Positions 18,033 through 25,337 of a stretch of 64,000 bases of DNA are shown piece after piece. The notes under the pieces are model-generated. The model was not told the DNA's origin. It was given only the letters and a program-made list of their open reading frames with translations, and made no database searches. The position numbers and the translations under genes were made by a program. Positions within the stretch are counted from its first letter, which is position 1, and the number at the start of each line of letters is the position of its first letter. The stretch spans positions 124,001-188,000 of the forward strand of contig JAFTKA010000010.1 of the NCBI GenBank assembly GCA_017456105.1, written 5' to 3'. The DNA is from Oscillospiraceae bacterium. GTDB taxonomy: Bacteria; Bacillota_A; Clostridia; Oscillospirales; Oscillospiraceae.

Positions 18033-18437
18033 ATGTACGAGAGCAAGAAGAAGTATAGCTACGGCACTGGCCGTCGTAAATCCTCCGTTGCCCGTGTTCG
18101 TGTTTACGAGAACGGCACCGGTGCGATCACCATCAATGGCCGCGATATGGACGATTATTTCGGCCTGGACACCCTGAAGCTGGTTGTCCGTCAGCCCCTG
18201 GTTACCACTGACACTGTTGGCAAGGTTGACGTTGTTGTTACCGTTGCCGGCGGCGGCGTTTCCGGTCAGGCCGGTGCAATCCGTCATGGCATCACCCGTG
18301 CTCTGGTGGTTATGAACCCCGAGCTGCGTCCCACTCTGAAGGCTGCAGGTTTCCTGACCCGCGACCCCAGAATGAAGGAAAGAAAGAAGTACGGCTTGAA
18401 GGCCGCACGTCGTGCACCCCAGTTCTCCAAGAGATAA
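18033..18437 (+). CDS. rpsI: 30S ribosomal protein S9
   Basis: The 134-residue small-subunit protein has [15 protein letters not shown] near the start, [19 protein letters not shown] in the middle and the strictly conserved basic C-terminus QFSKR that reaches the P-site tRNA. The length is normal. A GGAGG lies before the ATG, and a strong terminator follows 20 bases after the stop. Confidence 0.97.
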   Translation: MYESKKKYSYGTGRRKSSVARVRVYENGTGAITINGRDMDDYFGLDTLKLVVRQPLVTTDTVGKVDVVVTVAGGGVSGQAGAIRHGITRALVVMNPELRPTLKAAGFLTRDPRMKERKKYGLKAARRAPQFSKR

Positions 18438-18456
18438 TTGGTTGCTGTATCTTACA

Positions 18457-18484
18457 AAGAGCCACCCTGCCGGGTGGCTCTTTT
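18457..18484 (+). terminator. Terminator of rplM-rpsI
   Basis: An 11-bp stem AAGAGCCACCC/GGGTGGCTCTT with a TGCC loop is followed by a T-rich tail (ttttctt). Confidence 0.9.
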
Positions 18485-18491
18485 CTTGCCC

Positions 18492-18541
18492 GTAGGGGCG
18501 ATTCATGAATCGCCCGCGGGTCATTCGTGAATGACCCCTAC
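18492..18541. repeat. Composite palindromic repeat, GTAGGGG type
   Basis: GTAGGGG and CCCCTAC form the ends. Inside are two adjacent hairpins, GGGCGATTC-atg-AATCGCCC and GGGTCATTC-gtg-AATGACCC. It shares its layout with the element at 21687-21745, so both belong to one dispersed family. It sits between two convergent terminators. Confidence 0.75.
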
Positions 18542-18552
18542 AAAATGCAAAC

Positions 18553-18576
18553 GGCCTGCTCCAAAAGGAGCAGGCC
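18553..18576 (-). terminator. Terminator of the purine permease gene
   Basis: GGCCTGCTCC and GGAGCAGGCC form a 10-bp stem with a four-base loop just after the permease stop. The minus-strand tail is GTTTGCATTTTG, a moderate T-run. Confidence 0.75.
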
Positions 18577-18585
18577 TTCCCTATT

Positions 18586-20037
18586 TTACAAACAAGCAAG
18601 CAGAATAAAGTTCAGCACGAACAGTCCGGTGCAGATCCACAGCACAGGGCTGATTTCCTTAATCTTCTTTCTGCATACCTTGACGATACAGTACATAATG
18701 AAGCCTGCGGCGATACCGTAGGAAATACTGTAGCACAACGCCATAAAAATGCCGGCAAAGAACGCAGGGATTGCCTCGTCCAGTTCGTTCCAATCAATAT
18801 CCTTGAAGGAAGAGGTCATCAGAATACCCACCATCACAAGAGCCGGTGCGGTAGCCGCATAAGGCACAGCACTGACGATTCCGGCCATAAAGGCAGACAA
18901 CGCGAAGCAGACAGCCACCACAACACTGGTCAGGCCTGTCCGTCCACCGGCTCCGATACCGGCAGCACTTTCCACATAAGTGGTGGTATTGGAAGTGCCG
19001 ATCAGTGCACCCACAGAGGTCGCGGTTGCATCGGCAAACAAAGCTTTATCCAATCTGGACTGGAAGCCCACGCTGTTTTCTGCCTGTTCTTCCTCTTCCT
19101 TGGTAAAGATACCGCTGCGGCGGCCCGTGCCGATAAAGGTGCCAATGGTATCAAAGGTATCGGAAATGCTGAAAGAGAAAATAGTGATCAGTACCAGCGG
19201 GAGCTTGCCGATATCCGTAAACAGGCTGATGATGCCGCCTTCCCGGAAGATGGCAAGGAAAGTGGTTGGCAGTGCCTTACAGGAGTCCACAAAGCCGATG
19301 GTGTTGTGGGTTGCAGTTACCCCAAAGGGAATACCGATCAGGGTCGTTGCGGCAATGGCGATCAGGATCGCACCCTTGACCTTCAACAGCATCAGCACAA
19401 CGATGGTTACGAGGCCGATTAAAAATACCCAAAATTCCGGCTGGTTCAGGGTAGCCATGGCAGGCACACCGCCGCTGAAATCGATGATGCCCACATTCAA
19501 AAGACCGATGTAGGCCACAAAAATGCCAATACCGCCGCCGATGGCATTCTGCAGGCTCTGAGGAATTGCTTTGATAATGAACTTTCTGACCTTGGTAACA
19601 GTGATGACGATATTCAAAACACCGCAAATAAACACCATGGACAGTGCCTGCTGCCAGGTAAAGCCAAGGCCGTGGCATACCGTATAAACAAAAAATGCGT
19701 TTAATCCCATACCGGGAGCCTGTGCATAAGGCACATTTGCCACAAGGCCCATCACCAGCGTACCGATGATGGAGGCAATAATGGTGGCGAGGAACACCGC
19801 ACCCCACTCCATACCGGAGGTGGCCAGGATACTGGGGTTGACGACCACCACGTAGGACATGGCAAAGAAGGTGGTAAGGCCCGCAACCAGCTCGGTAGAG
19901 AATTTCGTGCCGTTCTCTTTCAGCTTGAAGAACCGGTCTGCACCCTCTGTTACAGGCTTGCAAACCTGAGCGATTCCGTTACAGGCAGGCTCCAAAGCCT
20001 TCTTTACTTTCCCAAAGACCTCCGAAATTCTTTTCAT
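18586..20037 (-). CDS. NCS2/AzgA-family purine permease
   Basis: The 483-residue membrane protein is a nucleobase:proton symporter of the AzgA/PbuG branch, which imports guanine, hypoxanthine or adenine. Visible hallmarks are TELVAGLTTFFAMSYVVVVN, NVPYAQAPGMGLNAFF, QNAIGGGIGIFVAYIGL, and GTFIGTGRRSG ... SVGALIGTSNTTTYVESAAG, plus 12 or more hydrophobic segments. A soluble N-terminal extension of about 50 residues is present. The start at 20037 has AAGGAG upstream. It is divergent from glyA. Purine salvage fits the nearby nucleotide genes; exact substrate is unknown. Confidence 0.9.
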   Translation of the reverse strand: MKRISEVFGKVKKALEPACNGIAQVCKPVTEGADRFFKLKENGTKFSTELVAGLTTFFAMSYVVVVNPSILATSGMEWGAVFLATIIASIIGTLVMGLVANVPYAQAPGMGLNAFFVYTVCHGLGFTWQQALSMVFICGVLNIVITVTKVRKFIIKAIPQSLQNAIGGGIGIFVAYIGLLNVGIIDFSGGVPAMATLNQPEFWVFLIGLVTIVVLMLLKVKGAILIAIAATTLIGIPFGVTATHNTIGFVDSCKALPTTFLAIFREGGIISLFTDIGKLPLVLITIFSFSISDTFDTIGTFIGTGRRSGIFTKEEEEQAENSVGFQSRLDKALFADATATSVGALIGTSNTTTYVESAAGIGAGGRTGLTSVVVAVCFALSAFMAGIVSAVPYAATAPALVMVGILMTSSFKDIDWNELDEAIPAFFAGIFMALCYSISYGIAAGFIMYCIVKVCRKKIKEISPVLWICTGLFVLNFILLACL

Positions 20038-20071
20038 AGGCACATCTCCTTGTAATTGCAATTCTTTGCTG

Positions 20072-20110
20072 ATTATAACATATTCCCATAGGAATTACCA
20101 GTAGTAATTC
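20072..20110 (-). promoter_or_regulatory. Permease promoter with inverted-repeat operator
   Basis: TATAAT (complement 20072-20077) is the -10. A perfect inverted repeat GAATTAC-5-GTAATTC (20092-20110) covers the expected -35 position, where the sequence is far from TTGACA. This suggests activator or repressor control. No purine riboswitch motif is present. Confidence 0.55.
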
Positions 20111-20139
20111 ATATATTTTGCCGTTTTTATACTTTAGTG

Positions 20140-20168
20140 TTGACAATTGTGAAAAAAGAGAATATACT
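20140..20168 (+). promoter_or_regulatory. Sigma-A promoter of glyA
   Basis: TTGACA at 20140-20145, a 17-base spacer and TATACT at 20163-20168. It drives the riboswitch leader. Confidence 0.82.
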
Positions 20169-20224
20169 TTCAAATAAATAACAAAATACCTATGACACTT
20201 TTCGGGAGTATTGCAACCGAAAAG

Positions 20225-20310
20225 CAGAGGACTCTCTGGAGAACACATTAAATTGTGTGCCGAAGGTGCAAGGCAAAAGCCGAATCTCTCAGGCAAACGG
20301 ACAGAGACCA
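20225..20310 (+). promoter_or_regulatory. Glycine riboswitch, single aptamer, upstream of glyA
   Basis: The conserved glycine-aptamer cores are present in order: GGACTCTCTGGAGA, GTGCCGAAGGTGCAAGGC, and AATCTCTCAGGCAAACGGAC. Only one aptamer is visible; tandem aptamers are more common before gcv operons. P1 pairs TCTCTG with CAGAGA. The 5' flank CAGAGGACT (20225-20233) is fully complementary to AGTCCTCTG (20336-20344) in the downstream terminator, so a switch between structures is possible. Confidence 0.9.
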
Positions 20311-20331
20311 TGTGCAGACGTACTATGTATG

Positions 20332-20360
20332 AAGCAGTCCTCTGAGGGACTGCTTTTTTT
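20332..20360 (+). terminator. Attenuator terminator before glyA
   Basis: The stem AAGCAGTCC/GGACTGCTT is followed by seven T. It lies between the glycine aptamer and the glyA ribosome site and is the likely expression platform. Confidence 0.85.
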
Positions 20361-20381
20361 ATCAAGAAAGGAAGAATTAAA

Positions 20382-21635
20382 ATGCACAAGCAAGTAATTG
20401 ACTCCATCGGCTTTGTAGCCAACTACGACTCAGAAATTTCAGAAATGATGGCCCGGGAGCTGACCCGCCAGCAGGACGGTCTGGAGCTGATCGCCTCTGA
20501 GAACTTTGCCTCCCCTGCCGTGATCGCGGCTATGGGTTCTATTCTCACCAATAAGTATGCCGAGGGTCTGCCCGGCAAGCGTTACTACGGCGGCTGCCAG
20601 TTTGTGGACGAGATCGAGGCTCTTTGCATCGAGCGTGCCAAGAAGCTGTTCGGTGCGGAGTTTGCCAACGTCCAGCCCCACTCCGGTGCTCAGGCCAATG
20701 CCGCTGTGCAGCTGGCTCTGCTGCAGCCCGGTGATACCATGATGGGTATGAGCCTTGCCAACGGCGGCCACCTGTCCCACGGCAGCCCCGCCAACATCTC
20801 CGGCAAGTACTACAACGTCGTTTCCTATGATGTAAACCACGAGACCGGCCTCATTGACTACGATCAGATCCGGGATATGGCCAAGAAGAATCAGCCCAAG
20901 CTGATCATTGCCGGTGCTTCCGCTTACCCCCGTGCTATCGACTTTAAGACCTTTGCCGATATCGCCCACGAAGTAGGTGCGATTTTGATGGTGGATATGG
21001 CACACATTGCCGGCCTGGTTGCCGGCGGTGCTCACGAAAGCCCCGTCCCCTACGCAGACATCGTAACCACCACCACCCACAAGACCCTCCGCGGTCCTCG
21101 CGGCGGCCTGATTTTAGCCAAAGAAGAGTACGCTAAGAAGCTGAACTCCGCTGTGTTCCCCGGCACTCAAGGCGGTCCTCTGGAGCACGTGATCGCTGCC
21201 AAGGCCATCTGCCTGAAGGAAGCTATGAGCGATGATTTCAAGGCTTATGCCCATAATGTTGTGAAGAACGCTAAAGTACTGGCCTCCGCTCTGCTGGAAG
21301 AAGGCTTCGACCTGATCACCGGCGGCACGGACAACCACCTGATGCTGGCTGACCTGCGTCCCATCAATATCACCGGCAAGGAGCTGCAGGAGCGTTGCGA
21401 CTTAAACCACATCACCCTTAACAAGAACGCCATTCCCGGCGACCCGGAGAAGCCCTCCATCACCAGCGGTGTCCGGATCGGCACTGCCGCAGTAACCACC
21501 CGTGGCTTGGGCGAAACCGAAATGAAGCGGATCGCCAAGTGCATTTCCATGACCGCCAAGGACTTTGACGGCACCCGGGATATGGTCCACGCCGAAGTGG
21601 CCGATATGTGCGAAAAGTTCCCCCTGTACAAGTAA
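20382..21635 (+). CDS. glyA: Serine hydroxymethyltransferase GlyA
   Basis: GlyA interconverts serine plus THF with glycine plus 5,10-methylene-THF, the main one-carbon source. The 417-residue PLP enzyme has [28 protein letters not shown], the PLP-lysine motif [14 protein letters not shown] (about residue 230) and [20 protein letters not shown] precedes the ATG. It stands alone between a riboswitch attenuator and a terminator. The link to the purine genes in this window is functional: it supplies formyl-THF and glycine. Confidence 0.97.
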   Translation: MHKQVIDSIGFVANYDSEISEMMARELTRQQDGLELIASENFASPAVIAAMGSILTNKYAEGLPGKRYYGGCQFVDEIEALCIERAKKLFGAEFANVQPHSGAQANAAVQLALLQPGDTMMGMSLANGGHLSHGSPANISGKYYNVVSYDVNHETGLIDYDQIRDMAKKNQPKLIIAGASAYPRAIDFKTFADIAHEVGAILMVDMAHIAGLVAGGAHESPVPYADIVTTTTHKTLRGPRGGLILAKEEYAKKLNSAVFPGTQGGPLEHVIAAKAICLKEAMSDDFKAYAHNVVKNAKVLASALLEEGFDLITGGTDNHLMLADLRPINITGKELQERCDLNHITLNKNAIPGDPEKPSITSGVRIGTAAVTTRGLGETEMKRIAKCISMTAKDFDGTRDMVHAEVADMCEKFPLYK

Positions 21636-21641
21636 ATCCCC

Positions 21642-21671
21642 TTGGGCGTGTTGCAAATGCAACACGCCCAA
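21642..21671 (+). terminator. Hairpin after glyA
   Basis: A perfect 13-bp stem TTGGGCGTGTTGC/GCAACACGCCCAA with an AAAT loop, 6 bases after the stop. The tail is weak in T, so it may act as a terminator or an RNA-stabilising end. Confidence 0.7.
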
Positions 21672-21686
21672 ATTGTGCCTTTATTG

Positions 21687-21745
21687 AATGTAGGGAACGG
21701 ATTTATCCGTTCCGCTTCAGAATGCACAAATGCATTCCCTACATT
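21687..21745. repeat. Composite palindromic repeat, second copy
   Basis: Nine-base ends AATGTAGGG/CCCTACATT enclose two hairpins, GGAACGGAT-tt-ATCCGTTCC and GAATGCA-caaa-TGCATTC. It has the same architecture as 18492-18541 but different inner stem sequences. Confidence 0.7.
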
Positions 21746-21873
21746 TTCAACAGGCGGTTGAGACACAATCAACCGGCGGTTGTACAGAAAAATCCTGAAT
21801 TACACCAATAATTGATAGCAATTTCCCCGGCTTTTTTGTATAATGGCAGCAGAACACACAGGAGGAAATACAT

Positions 21874-22854
21874 ATGGAACAAACCTTGGGAAAACGTATT
21901 GTCAAGCACCGCAAAAGGCTTGGCCTGACGCAGGACCAGTTGGCTGAAAAGCTGGGTGTTACGGCACAGGCCGTCAGCAAATGGGAAAACGACCAATCCT
22001 GTCCTGATATCTATATGCTGCCGAAGCTGGCAGACTTATTTGGCATTACTACAGACGACCTGCTGGGACGGCCCATCGTCTGCGAATGCAAGCCTTCAGA
22101 TGCTGAAAAATCCTCCGGCTGGGAATTCCAATGGGACAGTGGCCGCCGGGGCGCAGTTAGCTTTGCTGTCTTTGTCCTGCTGGTAGGCTCGCTTCTATTC
22201 GCTTCCCGATATTTCAGTTGGACGGCAGATTTTTGGGATATCGCCTGGCCCTCCGCCCTACTGGTATTCGGCCTTTCCGCACTGCCCGGAAATTTTCGTT
22301 TTACCAATTTGGTATGTGCCCTGTTGGGCGGCTATTTCCTCATAAACAACCTGGGCATTGGGGAAATATCCGTTCATAAAAAGCTGATCTTCCCTGCCCT
22401 TATTTTGCTCTTCGGTCTGGGCCTTCTACTGGATGCTCTGCGTAAACCCAAGAAAGGCCGTTTCCACATTCATAAAAAGGGCGATCTCTCCCACAAAACC
22501 AAAAGACACTTTGTTCAGGAAGAGGATTGGTTTTCCTGCGACCTGAGCTTTGGCGAAGTTACCCATCAAATCACACTTCCCCGCCTTTCCCGGGGTGAAG
22601 CTCACGTGAGCTTTGGCGAAATGACGGTAGACCTGACCGGCTGCGGTGAGATCACTGACGGCTGTGAACTGGACGTGGGTGCCAGCTTTGGCTCTTTCCA
22701 GCTAAAAGTACCCAAAGCTTACCGTGTCGAATGTGCTGCAGGCACCAGCTTTGGCGATATCTCTGTCCACGGCCAGTCCGATGACCAACCCTTGGGCACT
22801 ATCAAATTGACCGGCGGTGTCAGCTTCGGCGATATCGAGATCTTTTATATATAA
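21874..22854 (+). CDS. XRE-family regulator with membrane and LiaF-like domains
   Basis: Residues 8-65 form a helix-turn-helix of the XRE type (LGLTQDQLAEKLGVTAQAVS). From about residue 90 to 190 there are four hydrophobic segments. The C-terminal 110 residues resemble the LiaF/cell-wall-active antibiotic response domain, with five SFGE/SFGD/SFGS repeats on a predicted beta structure. LiaF-type proteins report on envelope stress. Here the DNA-binding and sensor parts are in one chain, so it may be a membrane-anchored regulator. The start has AGGAGG 8 bases upstream and a TATAAT lies at 21839-21844. The target genes are unknown. Confidence 0.8.
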   Translation: MEQTLGKRIVKHRKRLGLTQDQLAEKLGVTAQAVSKWENDQSCPDIYMLPKLADLFGITTDDLLGRPIVCECKPSDAEKSSGWEFQWDSGRRGAVSFAVFVLLVGSLLFASRYFSWTADFWDIAWPSALLVFGLSALPGNFRFTNLVCALLGGYFLINNLGIGEISVHKKLIFPALILLFGLGLLLDALRKPKKGRFHIHKKGDLSHKTKRHFVQEEDWFSCDLSFGEVTHQITLPRLSRGEAHVSFGEMTVDLTGCGEITDGCELDVGASFGSFQLKVPKAYRVECAAGTSFGDISVHGQSDDQPLGTIKLTGGVSFGDIEIFYI

Positions 22855-22855
22855 A

Positions 22856-22880
22856 AAGAACCACCCCACGGGTGGTTCTT
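22856..22880. terminator. Shared convergent terminator
   Basis: AAGAACCACC and GGTGGTTCTT form a 10-bp stem with A-rich and T-rich flanks on both strands. It separates the regulator gene from the membrane operon transcribed toward it. Confidence 0.8.
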
Positions 22881-22886
22881 CTTTGT

Positions 22887-24035
22887 TTATCTCTTTGCTT
22901 CCTCGTAGCGTGCGTTTGCCGCCTCGATTCTTGCCTGGGCGTCGGCAATTTTCGCGTCCCGCTCTTCCTGCATTTTCGCATTTCTCTCAGCAGGGCTCAT
23001 ATGGGCATCGTTCCAGTTCTTCTTGGCGTCAGCTTTTGCCTTAGCAAAGGTATTGCGGCCTCTGTTTTCCTCAAAGTTTGCCTTGGCTTCTGCCTTTGCG
23101 GCAGCAAACTCTGCCTTGTCCACCTGGTGCTGGGCCTTAGCACTCTCCTTCATATCACTAAATGCCTTCTTGAAAAAATCTCCCATGTTATTATCGTTCC
23201 TTTCCTGATTGATTGGTTTATGTTGATTTTCTTTCAGCCTTTTCTTGGCTTCTTCTACTGTTTCGTTATCCCTGGTTAGATATGCCGCAACAAACCGATC
23301 CTCGATCTTTGTGTATCCGCCAACGACACCTTTTTCGATCTTCTTATAGCCGCCAACGACACCCTGCTCGATCTTTTTATAACCGCCGGTTACCGCCACA
23401 GCCATTTTCTGTGTTCCCTTTGCAATTTTCGATTTTGCCAATACCGTGTATTTTCCTCCTATCAAATTGATCCCTAAAAGCAGTACAACGACCCATACCG
23501 CTGATCCCGTTAAAATGTTGAACAGTTGGATATCCGCTTCTTCCATACCGGGAAAAGACACCAGCATCGACCGTTGCATGGCATAAACTGAGACACACGC
23601 ATCAGCCAGTGATATGTTTCTGAGTATCTTTCCCACCGGCGATGGGGTATGCCTTGATTGCACCATACCGATGATCGCCATTGTGATTTTTGCAAAGGTA
23701 TAGGTAGCAATCGCGATCATCACGATCTTTTGAAAAGCCGCCCCCCTGTCCTCCCGGGCAGACAAAACGTTCACACCGATAATGCAAAAGGACAGCACCA
23801 CCAATAAAATGCCGGTAATGCGGCTTGCAAACTGCTCTACACCGTAATCGCCGCCGGCTTTCCGTTTGATCTTCAAAACAGAAAACCGGGTTGTCGTCAA
23901 CACTGCGTAGTAAACGCCCAACGTAATAAACCACCAGGAGCGTGCAAGAAAGCCCAAAACGCAGTTAGCAACCGCATAGGTAAAGTTGAATCCAAGGCTT
24001 ATATATGGGCTTCCTGCAATGGTAAGCATTTTCAT
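22887..24035 (-). CDS. Membrane protein with KKIE repeats and alanine-rich coiled-coil tail
   Basis: I do not recognise a named family. Residues 1-195 contain about five or six hydrophobic segments. Residues 205-250 carry three copies of an 11-residue motif, GGYKKIEQGVV, GGYKKIEKGVV and GGYTKIEDRFV, known to me from small Firmicute membrane-associated proteins, followed by YLTRDNETVEEAKKRL. The last 99 residues are charged and Ala/Lys/Glu-rich, likely helical. An internal in-frame ATG at 23186 has AAAGGA 11 bases upstream and could give a separate 99-residue protein. It overlaps the preceding gene by 4 bases and is divergently placed to a TetR regulator. Confidence 0.75.
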   Translation of the reverse strand: MKMLTIAGSPYISLGFNFTYAVANCVLGFLARSWWFITLGVYYAVLTTTRFSVLKIKRKAGGDYGVEQFASRITGILLVVLSFCIIGVNVLSAREDRGAAFQKIVMIAIATYTFAKITMAIIGMVQSRHTPSPVGKILRNISLADACVSVYAMQRSMLVSFPGMEEADIQLFNILTGSAVWVVVLLLGINLIGGKYTVLAKSKIAKGTQKMAVAVTGGYKKIEQGVVGGYKKIEKGVVGGYTKIEDRFVAAYLTRDNETVEEAKKRLKENQHKPINQERNDNNMGDFFKKAFSDMKESAKAQHQVDKAEFAAAKAEAKANFEENRGRNTFAKAKADAKKNWNDAHMSPAERNAKMQEERDAKIADAQARIEAANARYEEAKR

Positions 24036-24400
24036 TTAATGCCTTTGATCATAGGGATCAGGGCGATCAGCATAATGATGCCCAGCAGGCCCACCAGCGT
24101 GCCCCATACGATCATCTGCCATACCAGGCACATGCACATACCAAGACCCAACACCAATGCTGCCACCACGCCGTAAACCACACGGAACACATTCTTGCCG
24201 TTTAGCTTGGGAAGCTTCTTGTTCTCCATCTTGCACCATACAATGCCTGTGATCACGCCAAAGACGATACCCACGCTGCCGAAGATGATGCCCTCATTAA
24301 AGGCTTCCCATTCCGGCAGAAGTGCCATACACATACCCAGTGCGAACAGTACACCGCTTACGGTGCCCATGATCAGTGCAATAAAGCTGCTTTTTTTCAT
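24032..24400 (-). CDS. Four-segment small membrane protein
   Basis: The 122-residue protein has four hydrophobic segments (about 6-28, 38-55, 70-92, 97-118) and little else; WCKMENKKLPKLNGKNVFR forms a basic middle loop. No family is recognised. Its stop overlaps the next start as ATGA, so the two membrane proteins are translationally coupled. The promoter faces a TetR gene, which probably regulates it. It could be a small transporter-like or stress membrane protein; this is not shown by the sequence. Confidence 0.7.
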   Translation of the reverse strand: MKKSSFIALIMGTVSGVLFALGMCMALLPEWEAFNEGIIFGSVGIVFGVITGIVWCKMENKKLPKLNGKNVFRVVYGVVAALVLGLGMCMCLVWQMIVWGTLVGLLGIIMLIALIPMIKGIK

Positions 24401-24423
24401 TTGAAATCTCCTTTCATTAAACC

Positions 24424-24500
24424 AACACTTGTTTTCTTATTGCAAATGTAGTATACTGAACTTATCCTAGCAAAACAATCATCAATTTAACAACAAGTGT
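24424..24500. promoter_or_regulatory. Divergent promoter region with mirrored operator half-sites
   Basis: AACACTTGTT (24424-24433) and AACAAGTGT (24492-24500) are inverted copies that flank two overlapping promoters. Minus: TTGTTT-17-TATACT toward the membrane operon. Plus: TTGCAA-17-TATCCT toward the TetR gene. This is the expected layout for a TetR protein that represses both directions. Confidence 0.6.
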
Positions 24501-24512
24501 CGGAGTAATGAA

Positions 24513-25031
24513 ATGAATGTAAAAAATAACAAACGCCGCAAAGAGTCCCAGGAGAAGATCGAAAGAGCCTTTGTAGAGCTGCTGCAGACCCACGAAATTA
24601 GTCAGATCACCGTTTCGGATCTGATCAAAATGACAGGTTTAAACCGCAGCACCTTCTATGCAAATTATATGGACATCTTCGATCTTGCGGACAAGCTGAG
24701 AGTCAAGCTGGAAAACGATTTTTCAGATCTTTTTTCTGATTACGACTATTTTAATGAACGAACCGGCTGTCTGAAAATGTTTATCCACATCAGGGAGAAT
24801 CAGCTCTTCTATAAAACCTATTTTAAGCTCTGCTATGATGAAAAGCATCTGATCTCCATATATGACACCCGTCGGGCAGAACAGGAGCAAATGACCACGA
24901 ATCTTAAATACCACATTGAATTTTTCCGAAACGGCCTGAATGCCATCATTAAGCTCTGGCTCGCCGGCGGCTGCCAGGAATCCCCGGAGGAAATGGCAGA
25001 AGTCATCAAGCAGGAATACAGAGGCAGATAA
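24513..25031 (+). CDS. TetR/AcrR-family transcriptional regulator
   Basis: The 172-residue protein has a typical N-terminal TetR helix-turn-helix: FVELLQTHEISQITVSDLIK followed by GLNRSTFYANYMDI, residues 18-58. The C-terminal 110 residues would bind a ligand and dimerise, and match the TetR group with a conserved FYKTYF-like segment and a final WLAGGCQESPEEMAEVI. It is divergent from the two membrane genes; the mirrored half-sites between them suggest it controls itself and them. Ligand unknown. A terminator follows directly. Confidence 0.88.
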   Translation: MNVKNNKRRKESQEKIERAFVELLQTHEISQITVSDLIKMTGLNRSTFYANYMDIFDLADKLRVKLENDFSDLFSDYDYFNERTGCLKMFIHIRENQLFYKTYFKLCYDEKHLISIYDTRRAEQEQMTTNLKYHIEFFRNGLNAIIKLWLAGGCQESPEEMAEVIKQEYRGR

Positions 25032-25038
25032 TAAAAAA

Positions 25039-25064
25039 CACCGCCAAATGGCGGTGCTTTTTTT
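25039..25064 (+). terminator. Terminator of the TetR gene
   Basis: CACCGCC-aaat-GGCGGTG followed by CTTTTTTT, 8 bases after the TetR stop. An identical hairpin lies in the second repeat copy. Confidence 0.8.
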
Positions 25065-25192
25065 GGTGGACCTGAGGAGATTCGTTCAATTGCGGTAGCC
25101 ACCAGTGTTCGCACTGGTGGCAGCAATATGCCACCGGCATATTGCGATTAAATTCTTCGAATCTCCTCATATAAATACCATACCAAAAAAAG

Positions 25193-25218
25193 ACACCGCC
25201 AAATGGCGGTGCTTTTTT
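25193..25218 (-). terminator. Terminator of tRNA-Ala
   Basis: Read on the minus strand, the CCA end is followed by a run of A, then the hairpin CACCGCC-attt-GGCGGTG and TCTTTTTTT. It is the second copy of the repeated hairpin. Confidence 0.75.
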
Positions 25219-25294
25219 TGGTGGACCTGAGGAGATTCGAACTCCCGACCCCCACAATGCGAATGTGATGCGCTCCCAACTGCGCTACAGGCCC
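25219..25294 (-). tRNA. tRNA-Ala (anticodon CGC)
   Basis: The 76-base gene folds as a cloverleaf: acceptor GGGCCTG/CAGGTCC with the alanine identity pair G3-U70, D-arm GCGC-8-GCGC, anticodon stem TCACA/TGTGG with loop TTCGCAT (anticodon CGC, reading GCG), T-arm GGGAG-TTCGAAT-CTCCT. CCA is encoded. It has its own promoter and terminator. Confidence 0.95.
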
Positions 25295-25298
25295 GTAT

Positions 25299-25337
25299 CC
25301 AACGAGGAAATTATATCACCTCGTTGGCATTTGTCAA
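25299..25337 (-). promoter_or_regulatory. tRNA-Ala promoter inside an inverted repeat
   Basis: TTGACA (complement 25332-25337), a 16-base spacer and TATAAT (complement 25310-25315). The -35 contains the tex stop codon. A 9-bp inverted repeat CCAACGAGG/CCTCGTTGG (25299-25327) brackets the -10. Confidence 0.75.

Larger units (their letters stand above)
25038..25239. repeat. 47-bp direct repeat of a terminator plus tRNA 3' end around a palindromic element
   Basis: Positions 25038-25084 and 25193-25239 are identical. Each copy contains the hairpin CACCGCC-aaat-GGCGGTG, a run of T and the last 21 bases of tRNA-Ala (complement). The 108 bases between hold two hairpins (GCCACCAGTG/CACTGGTGGC and CAATATGCC/GGCATATTG). 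They then end in inverted pieces of the same repeat, CGAATCTCCTCA (25158-25169) and ACCAAAAAAAG (25182-25192). It looks like a small inserted element that duplicated the tRNA end or carries a copy of it. Confidence 0.75.

Noticed and set aside
20038..20381. Purine riboswitch for the permease
   Set aside because: The conserved three-way-junction loops of the purine aptamer are not found on the minus strand.
22887..23186. Separate gene for the 99-residue charged tail as an independent annotation
   Set aside because: It is in frame with the larger protein with no stop between them; kept as a possible internal start instead.
25006..25257. Short frames with the shared peptide SSGPPKKAPPFGGV near tRNA-Ala
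   Set aside because: They are translations of the duplicated tRNA end and terminator, not proteins.
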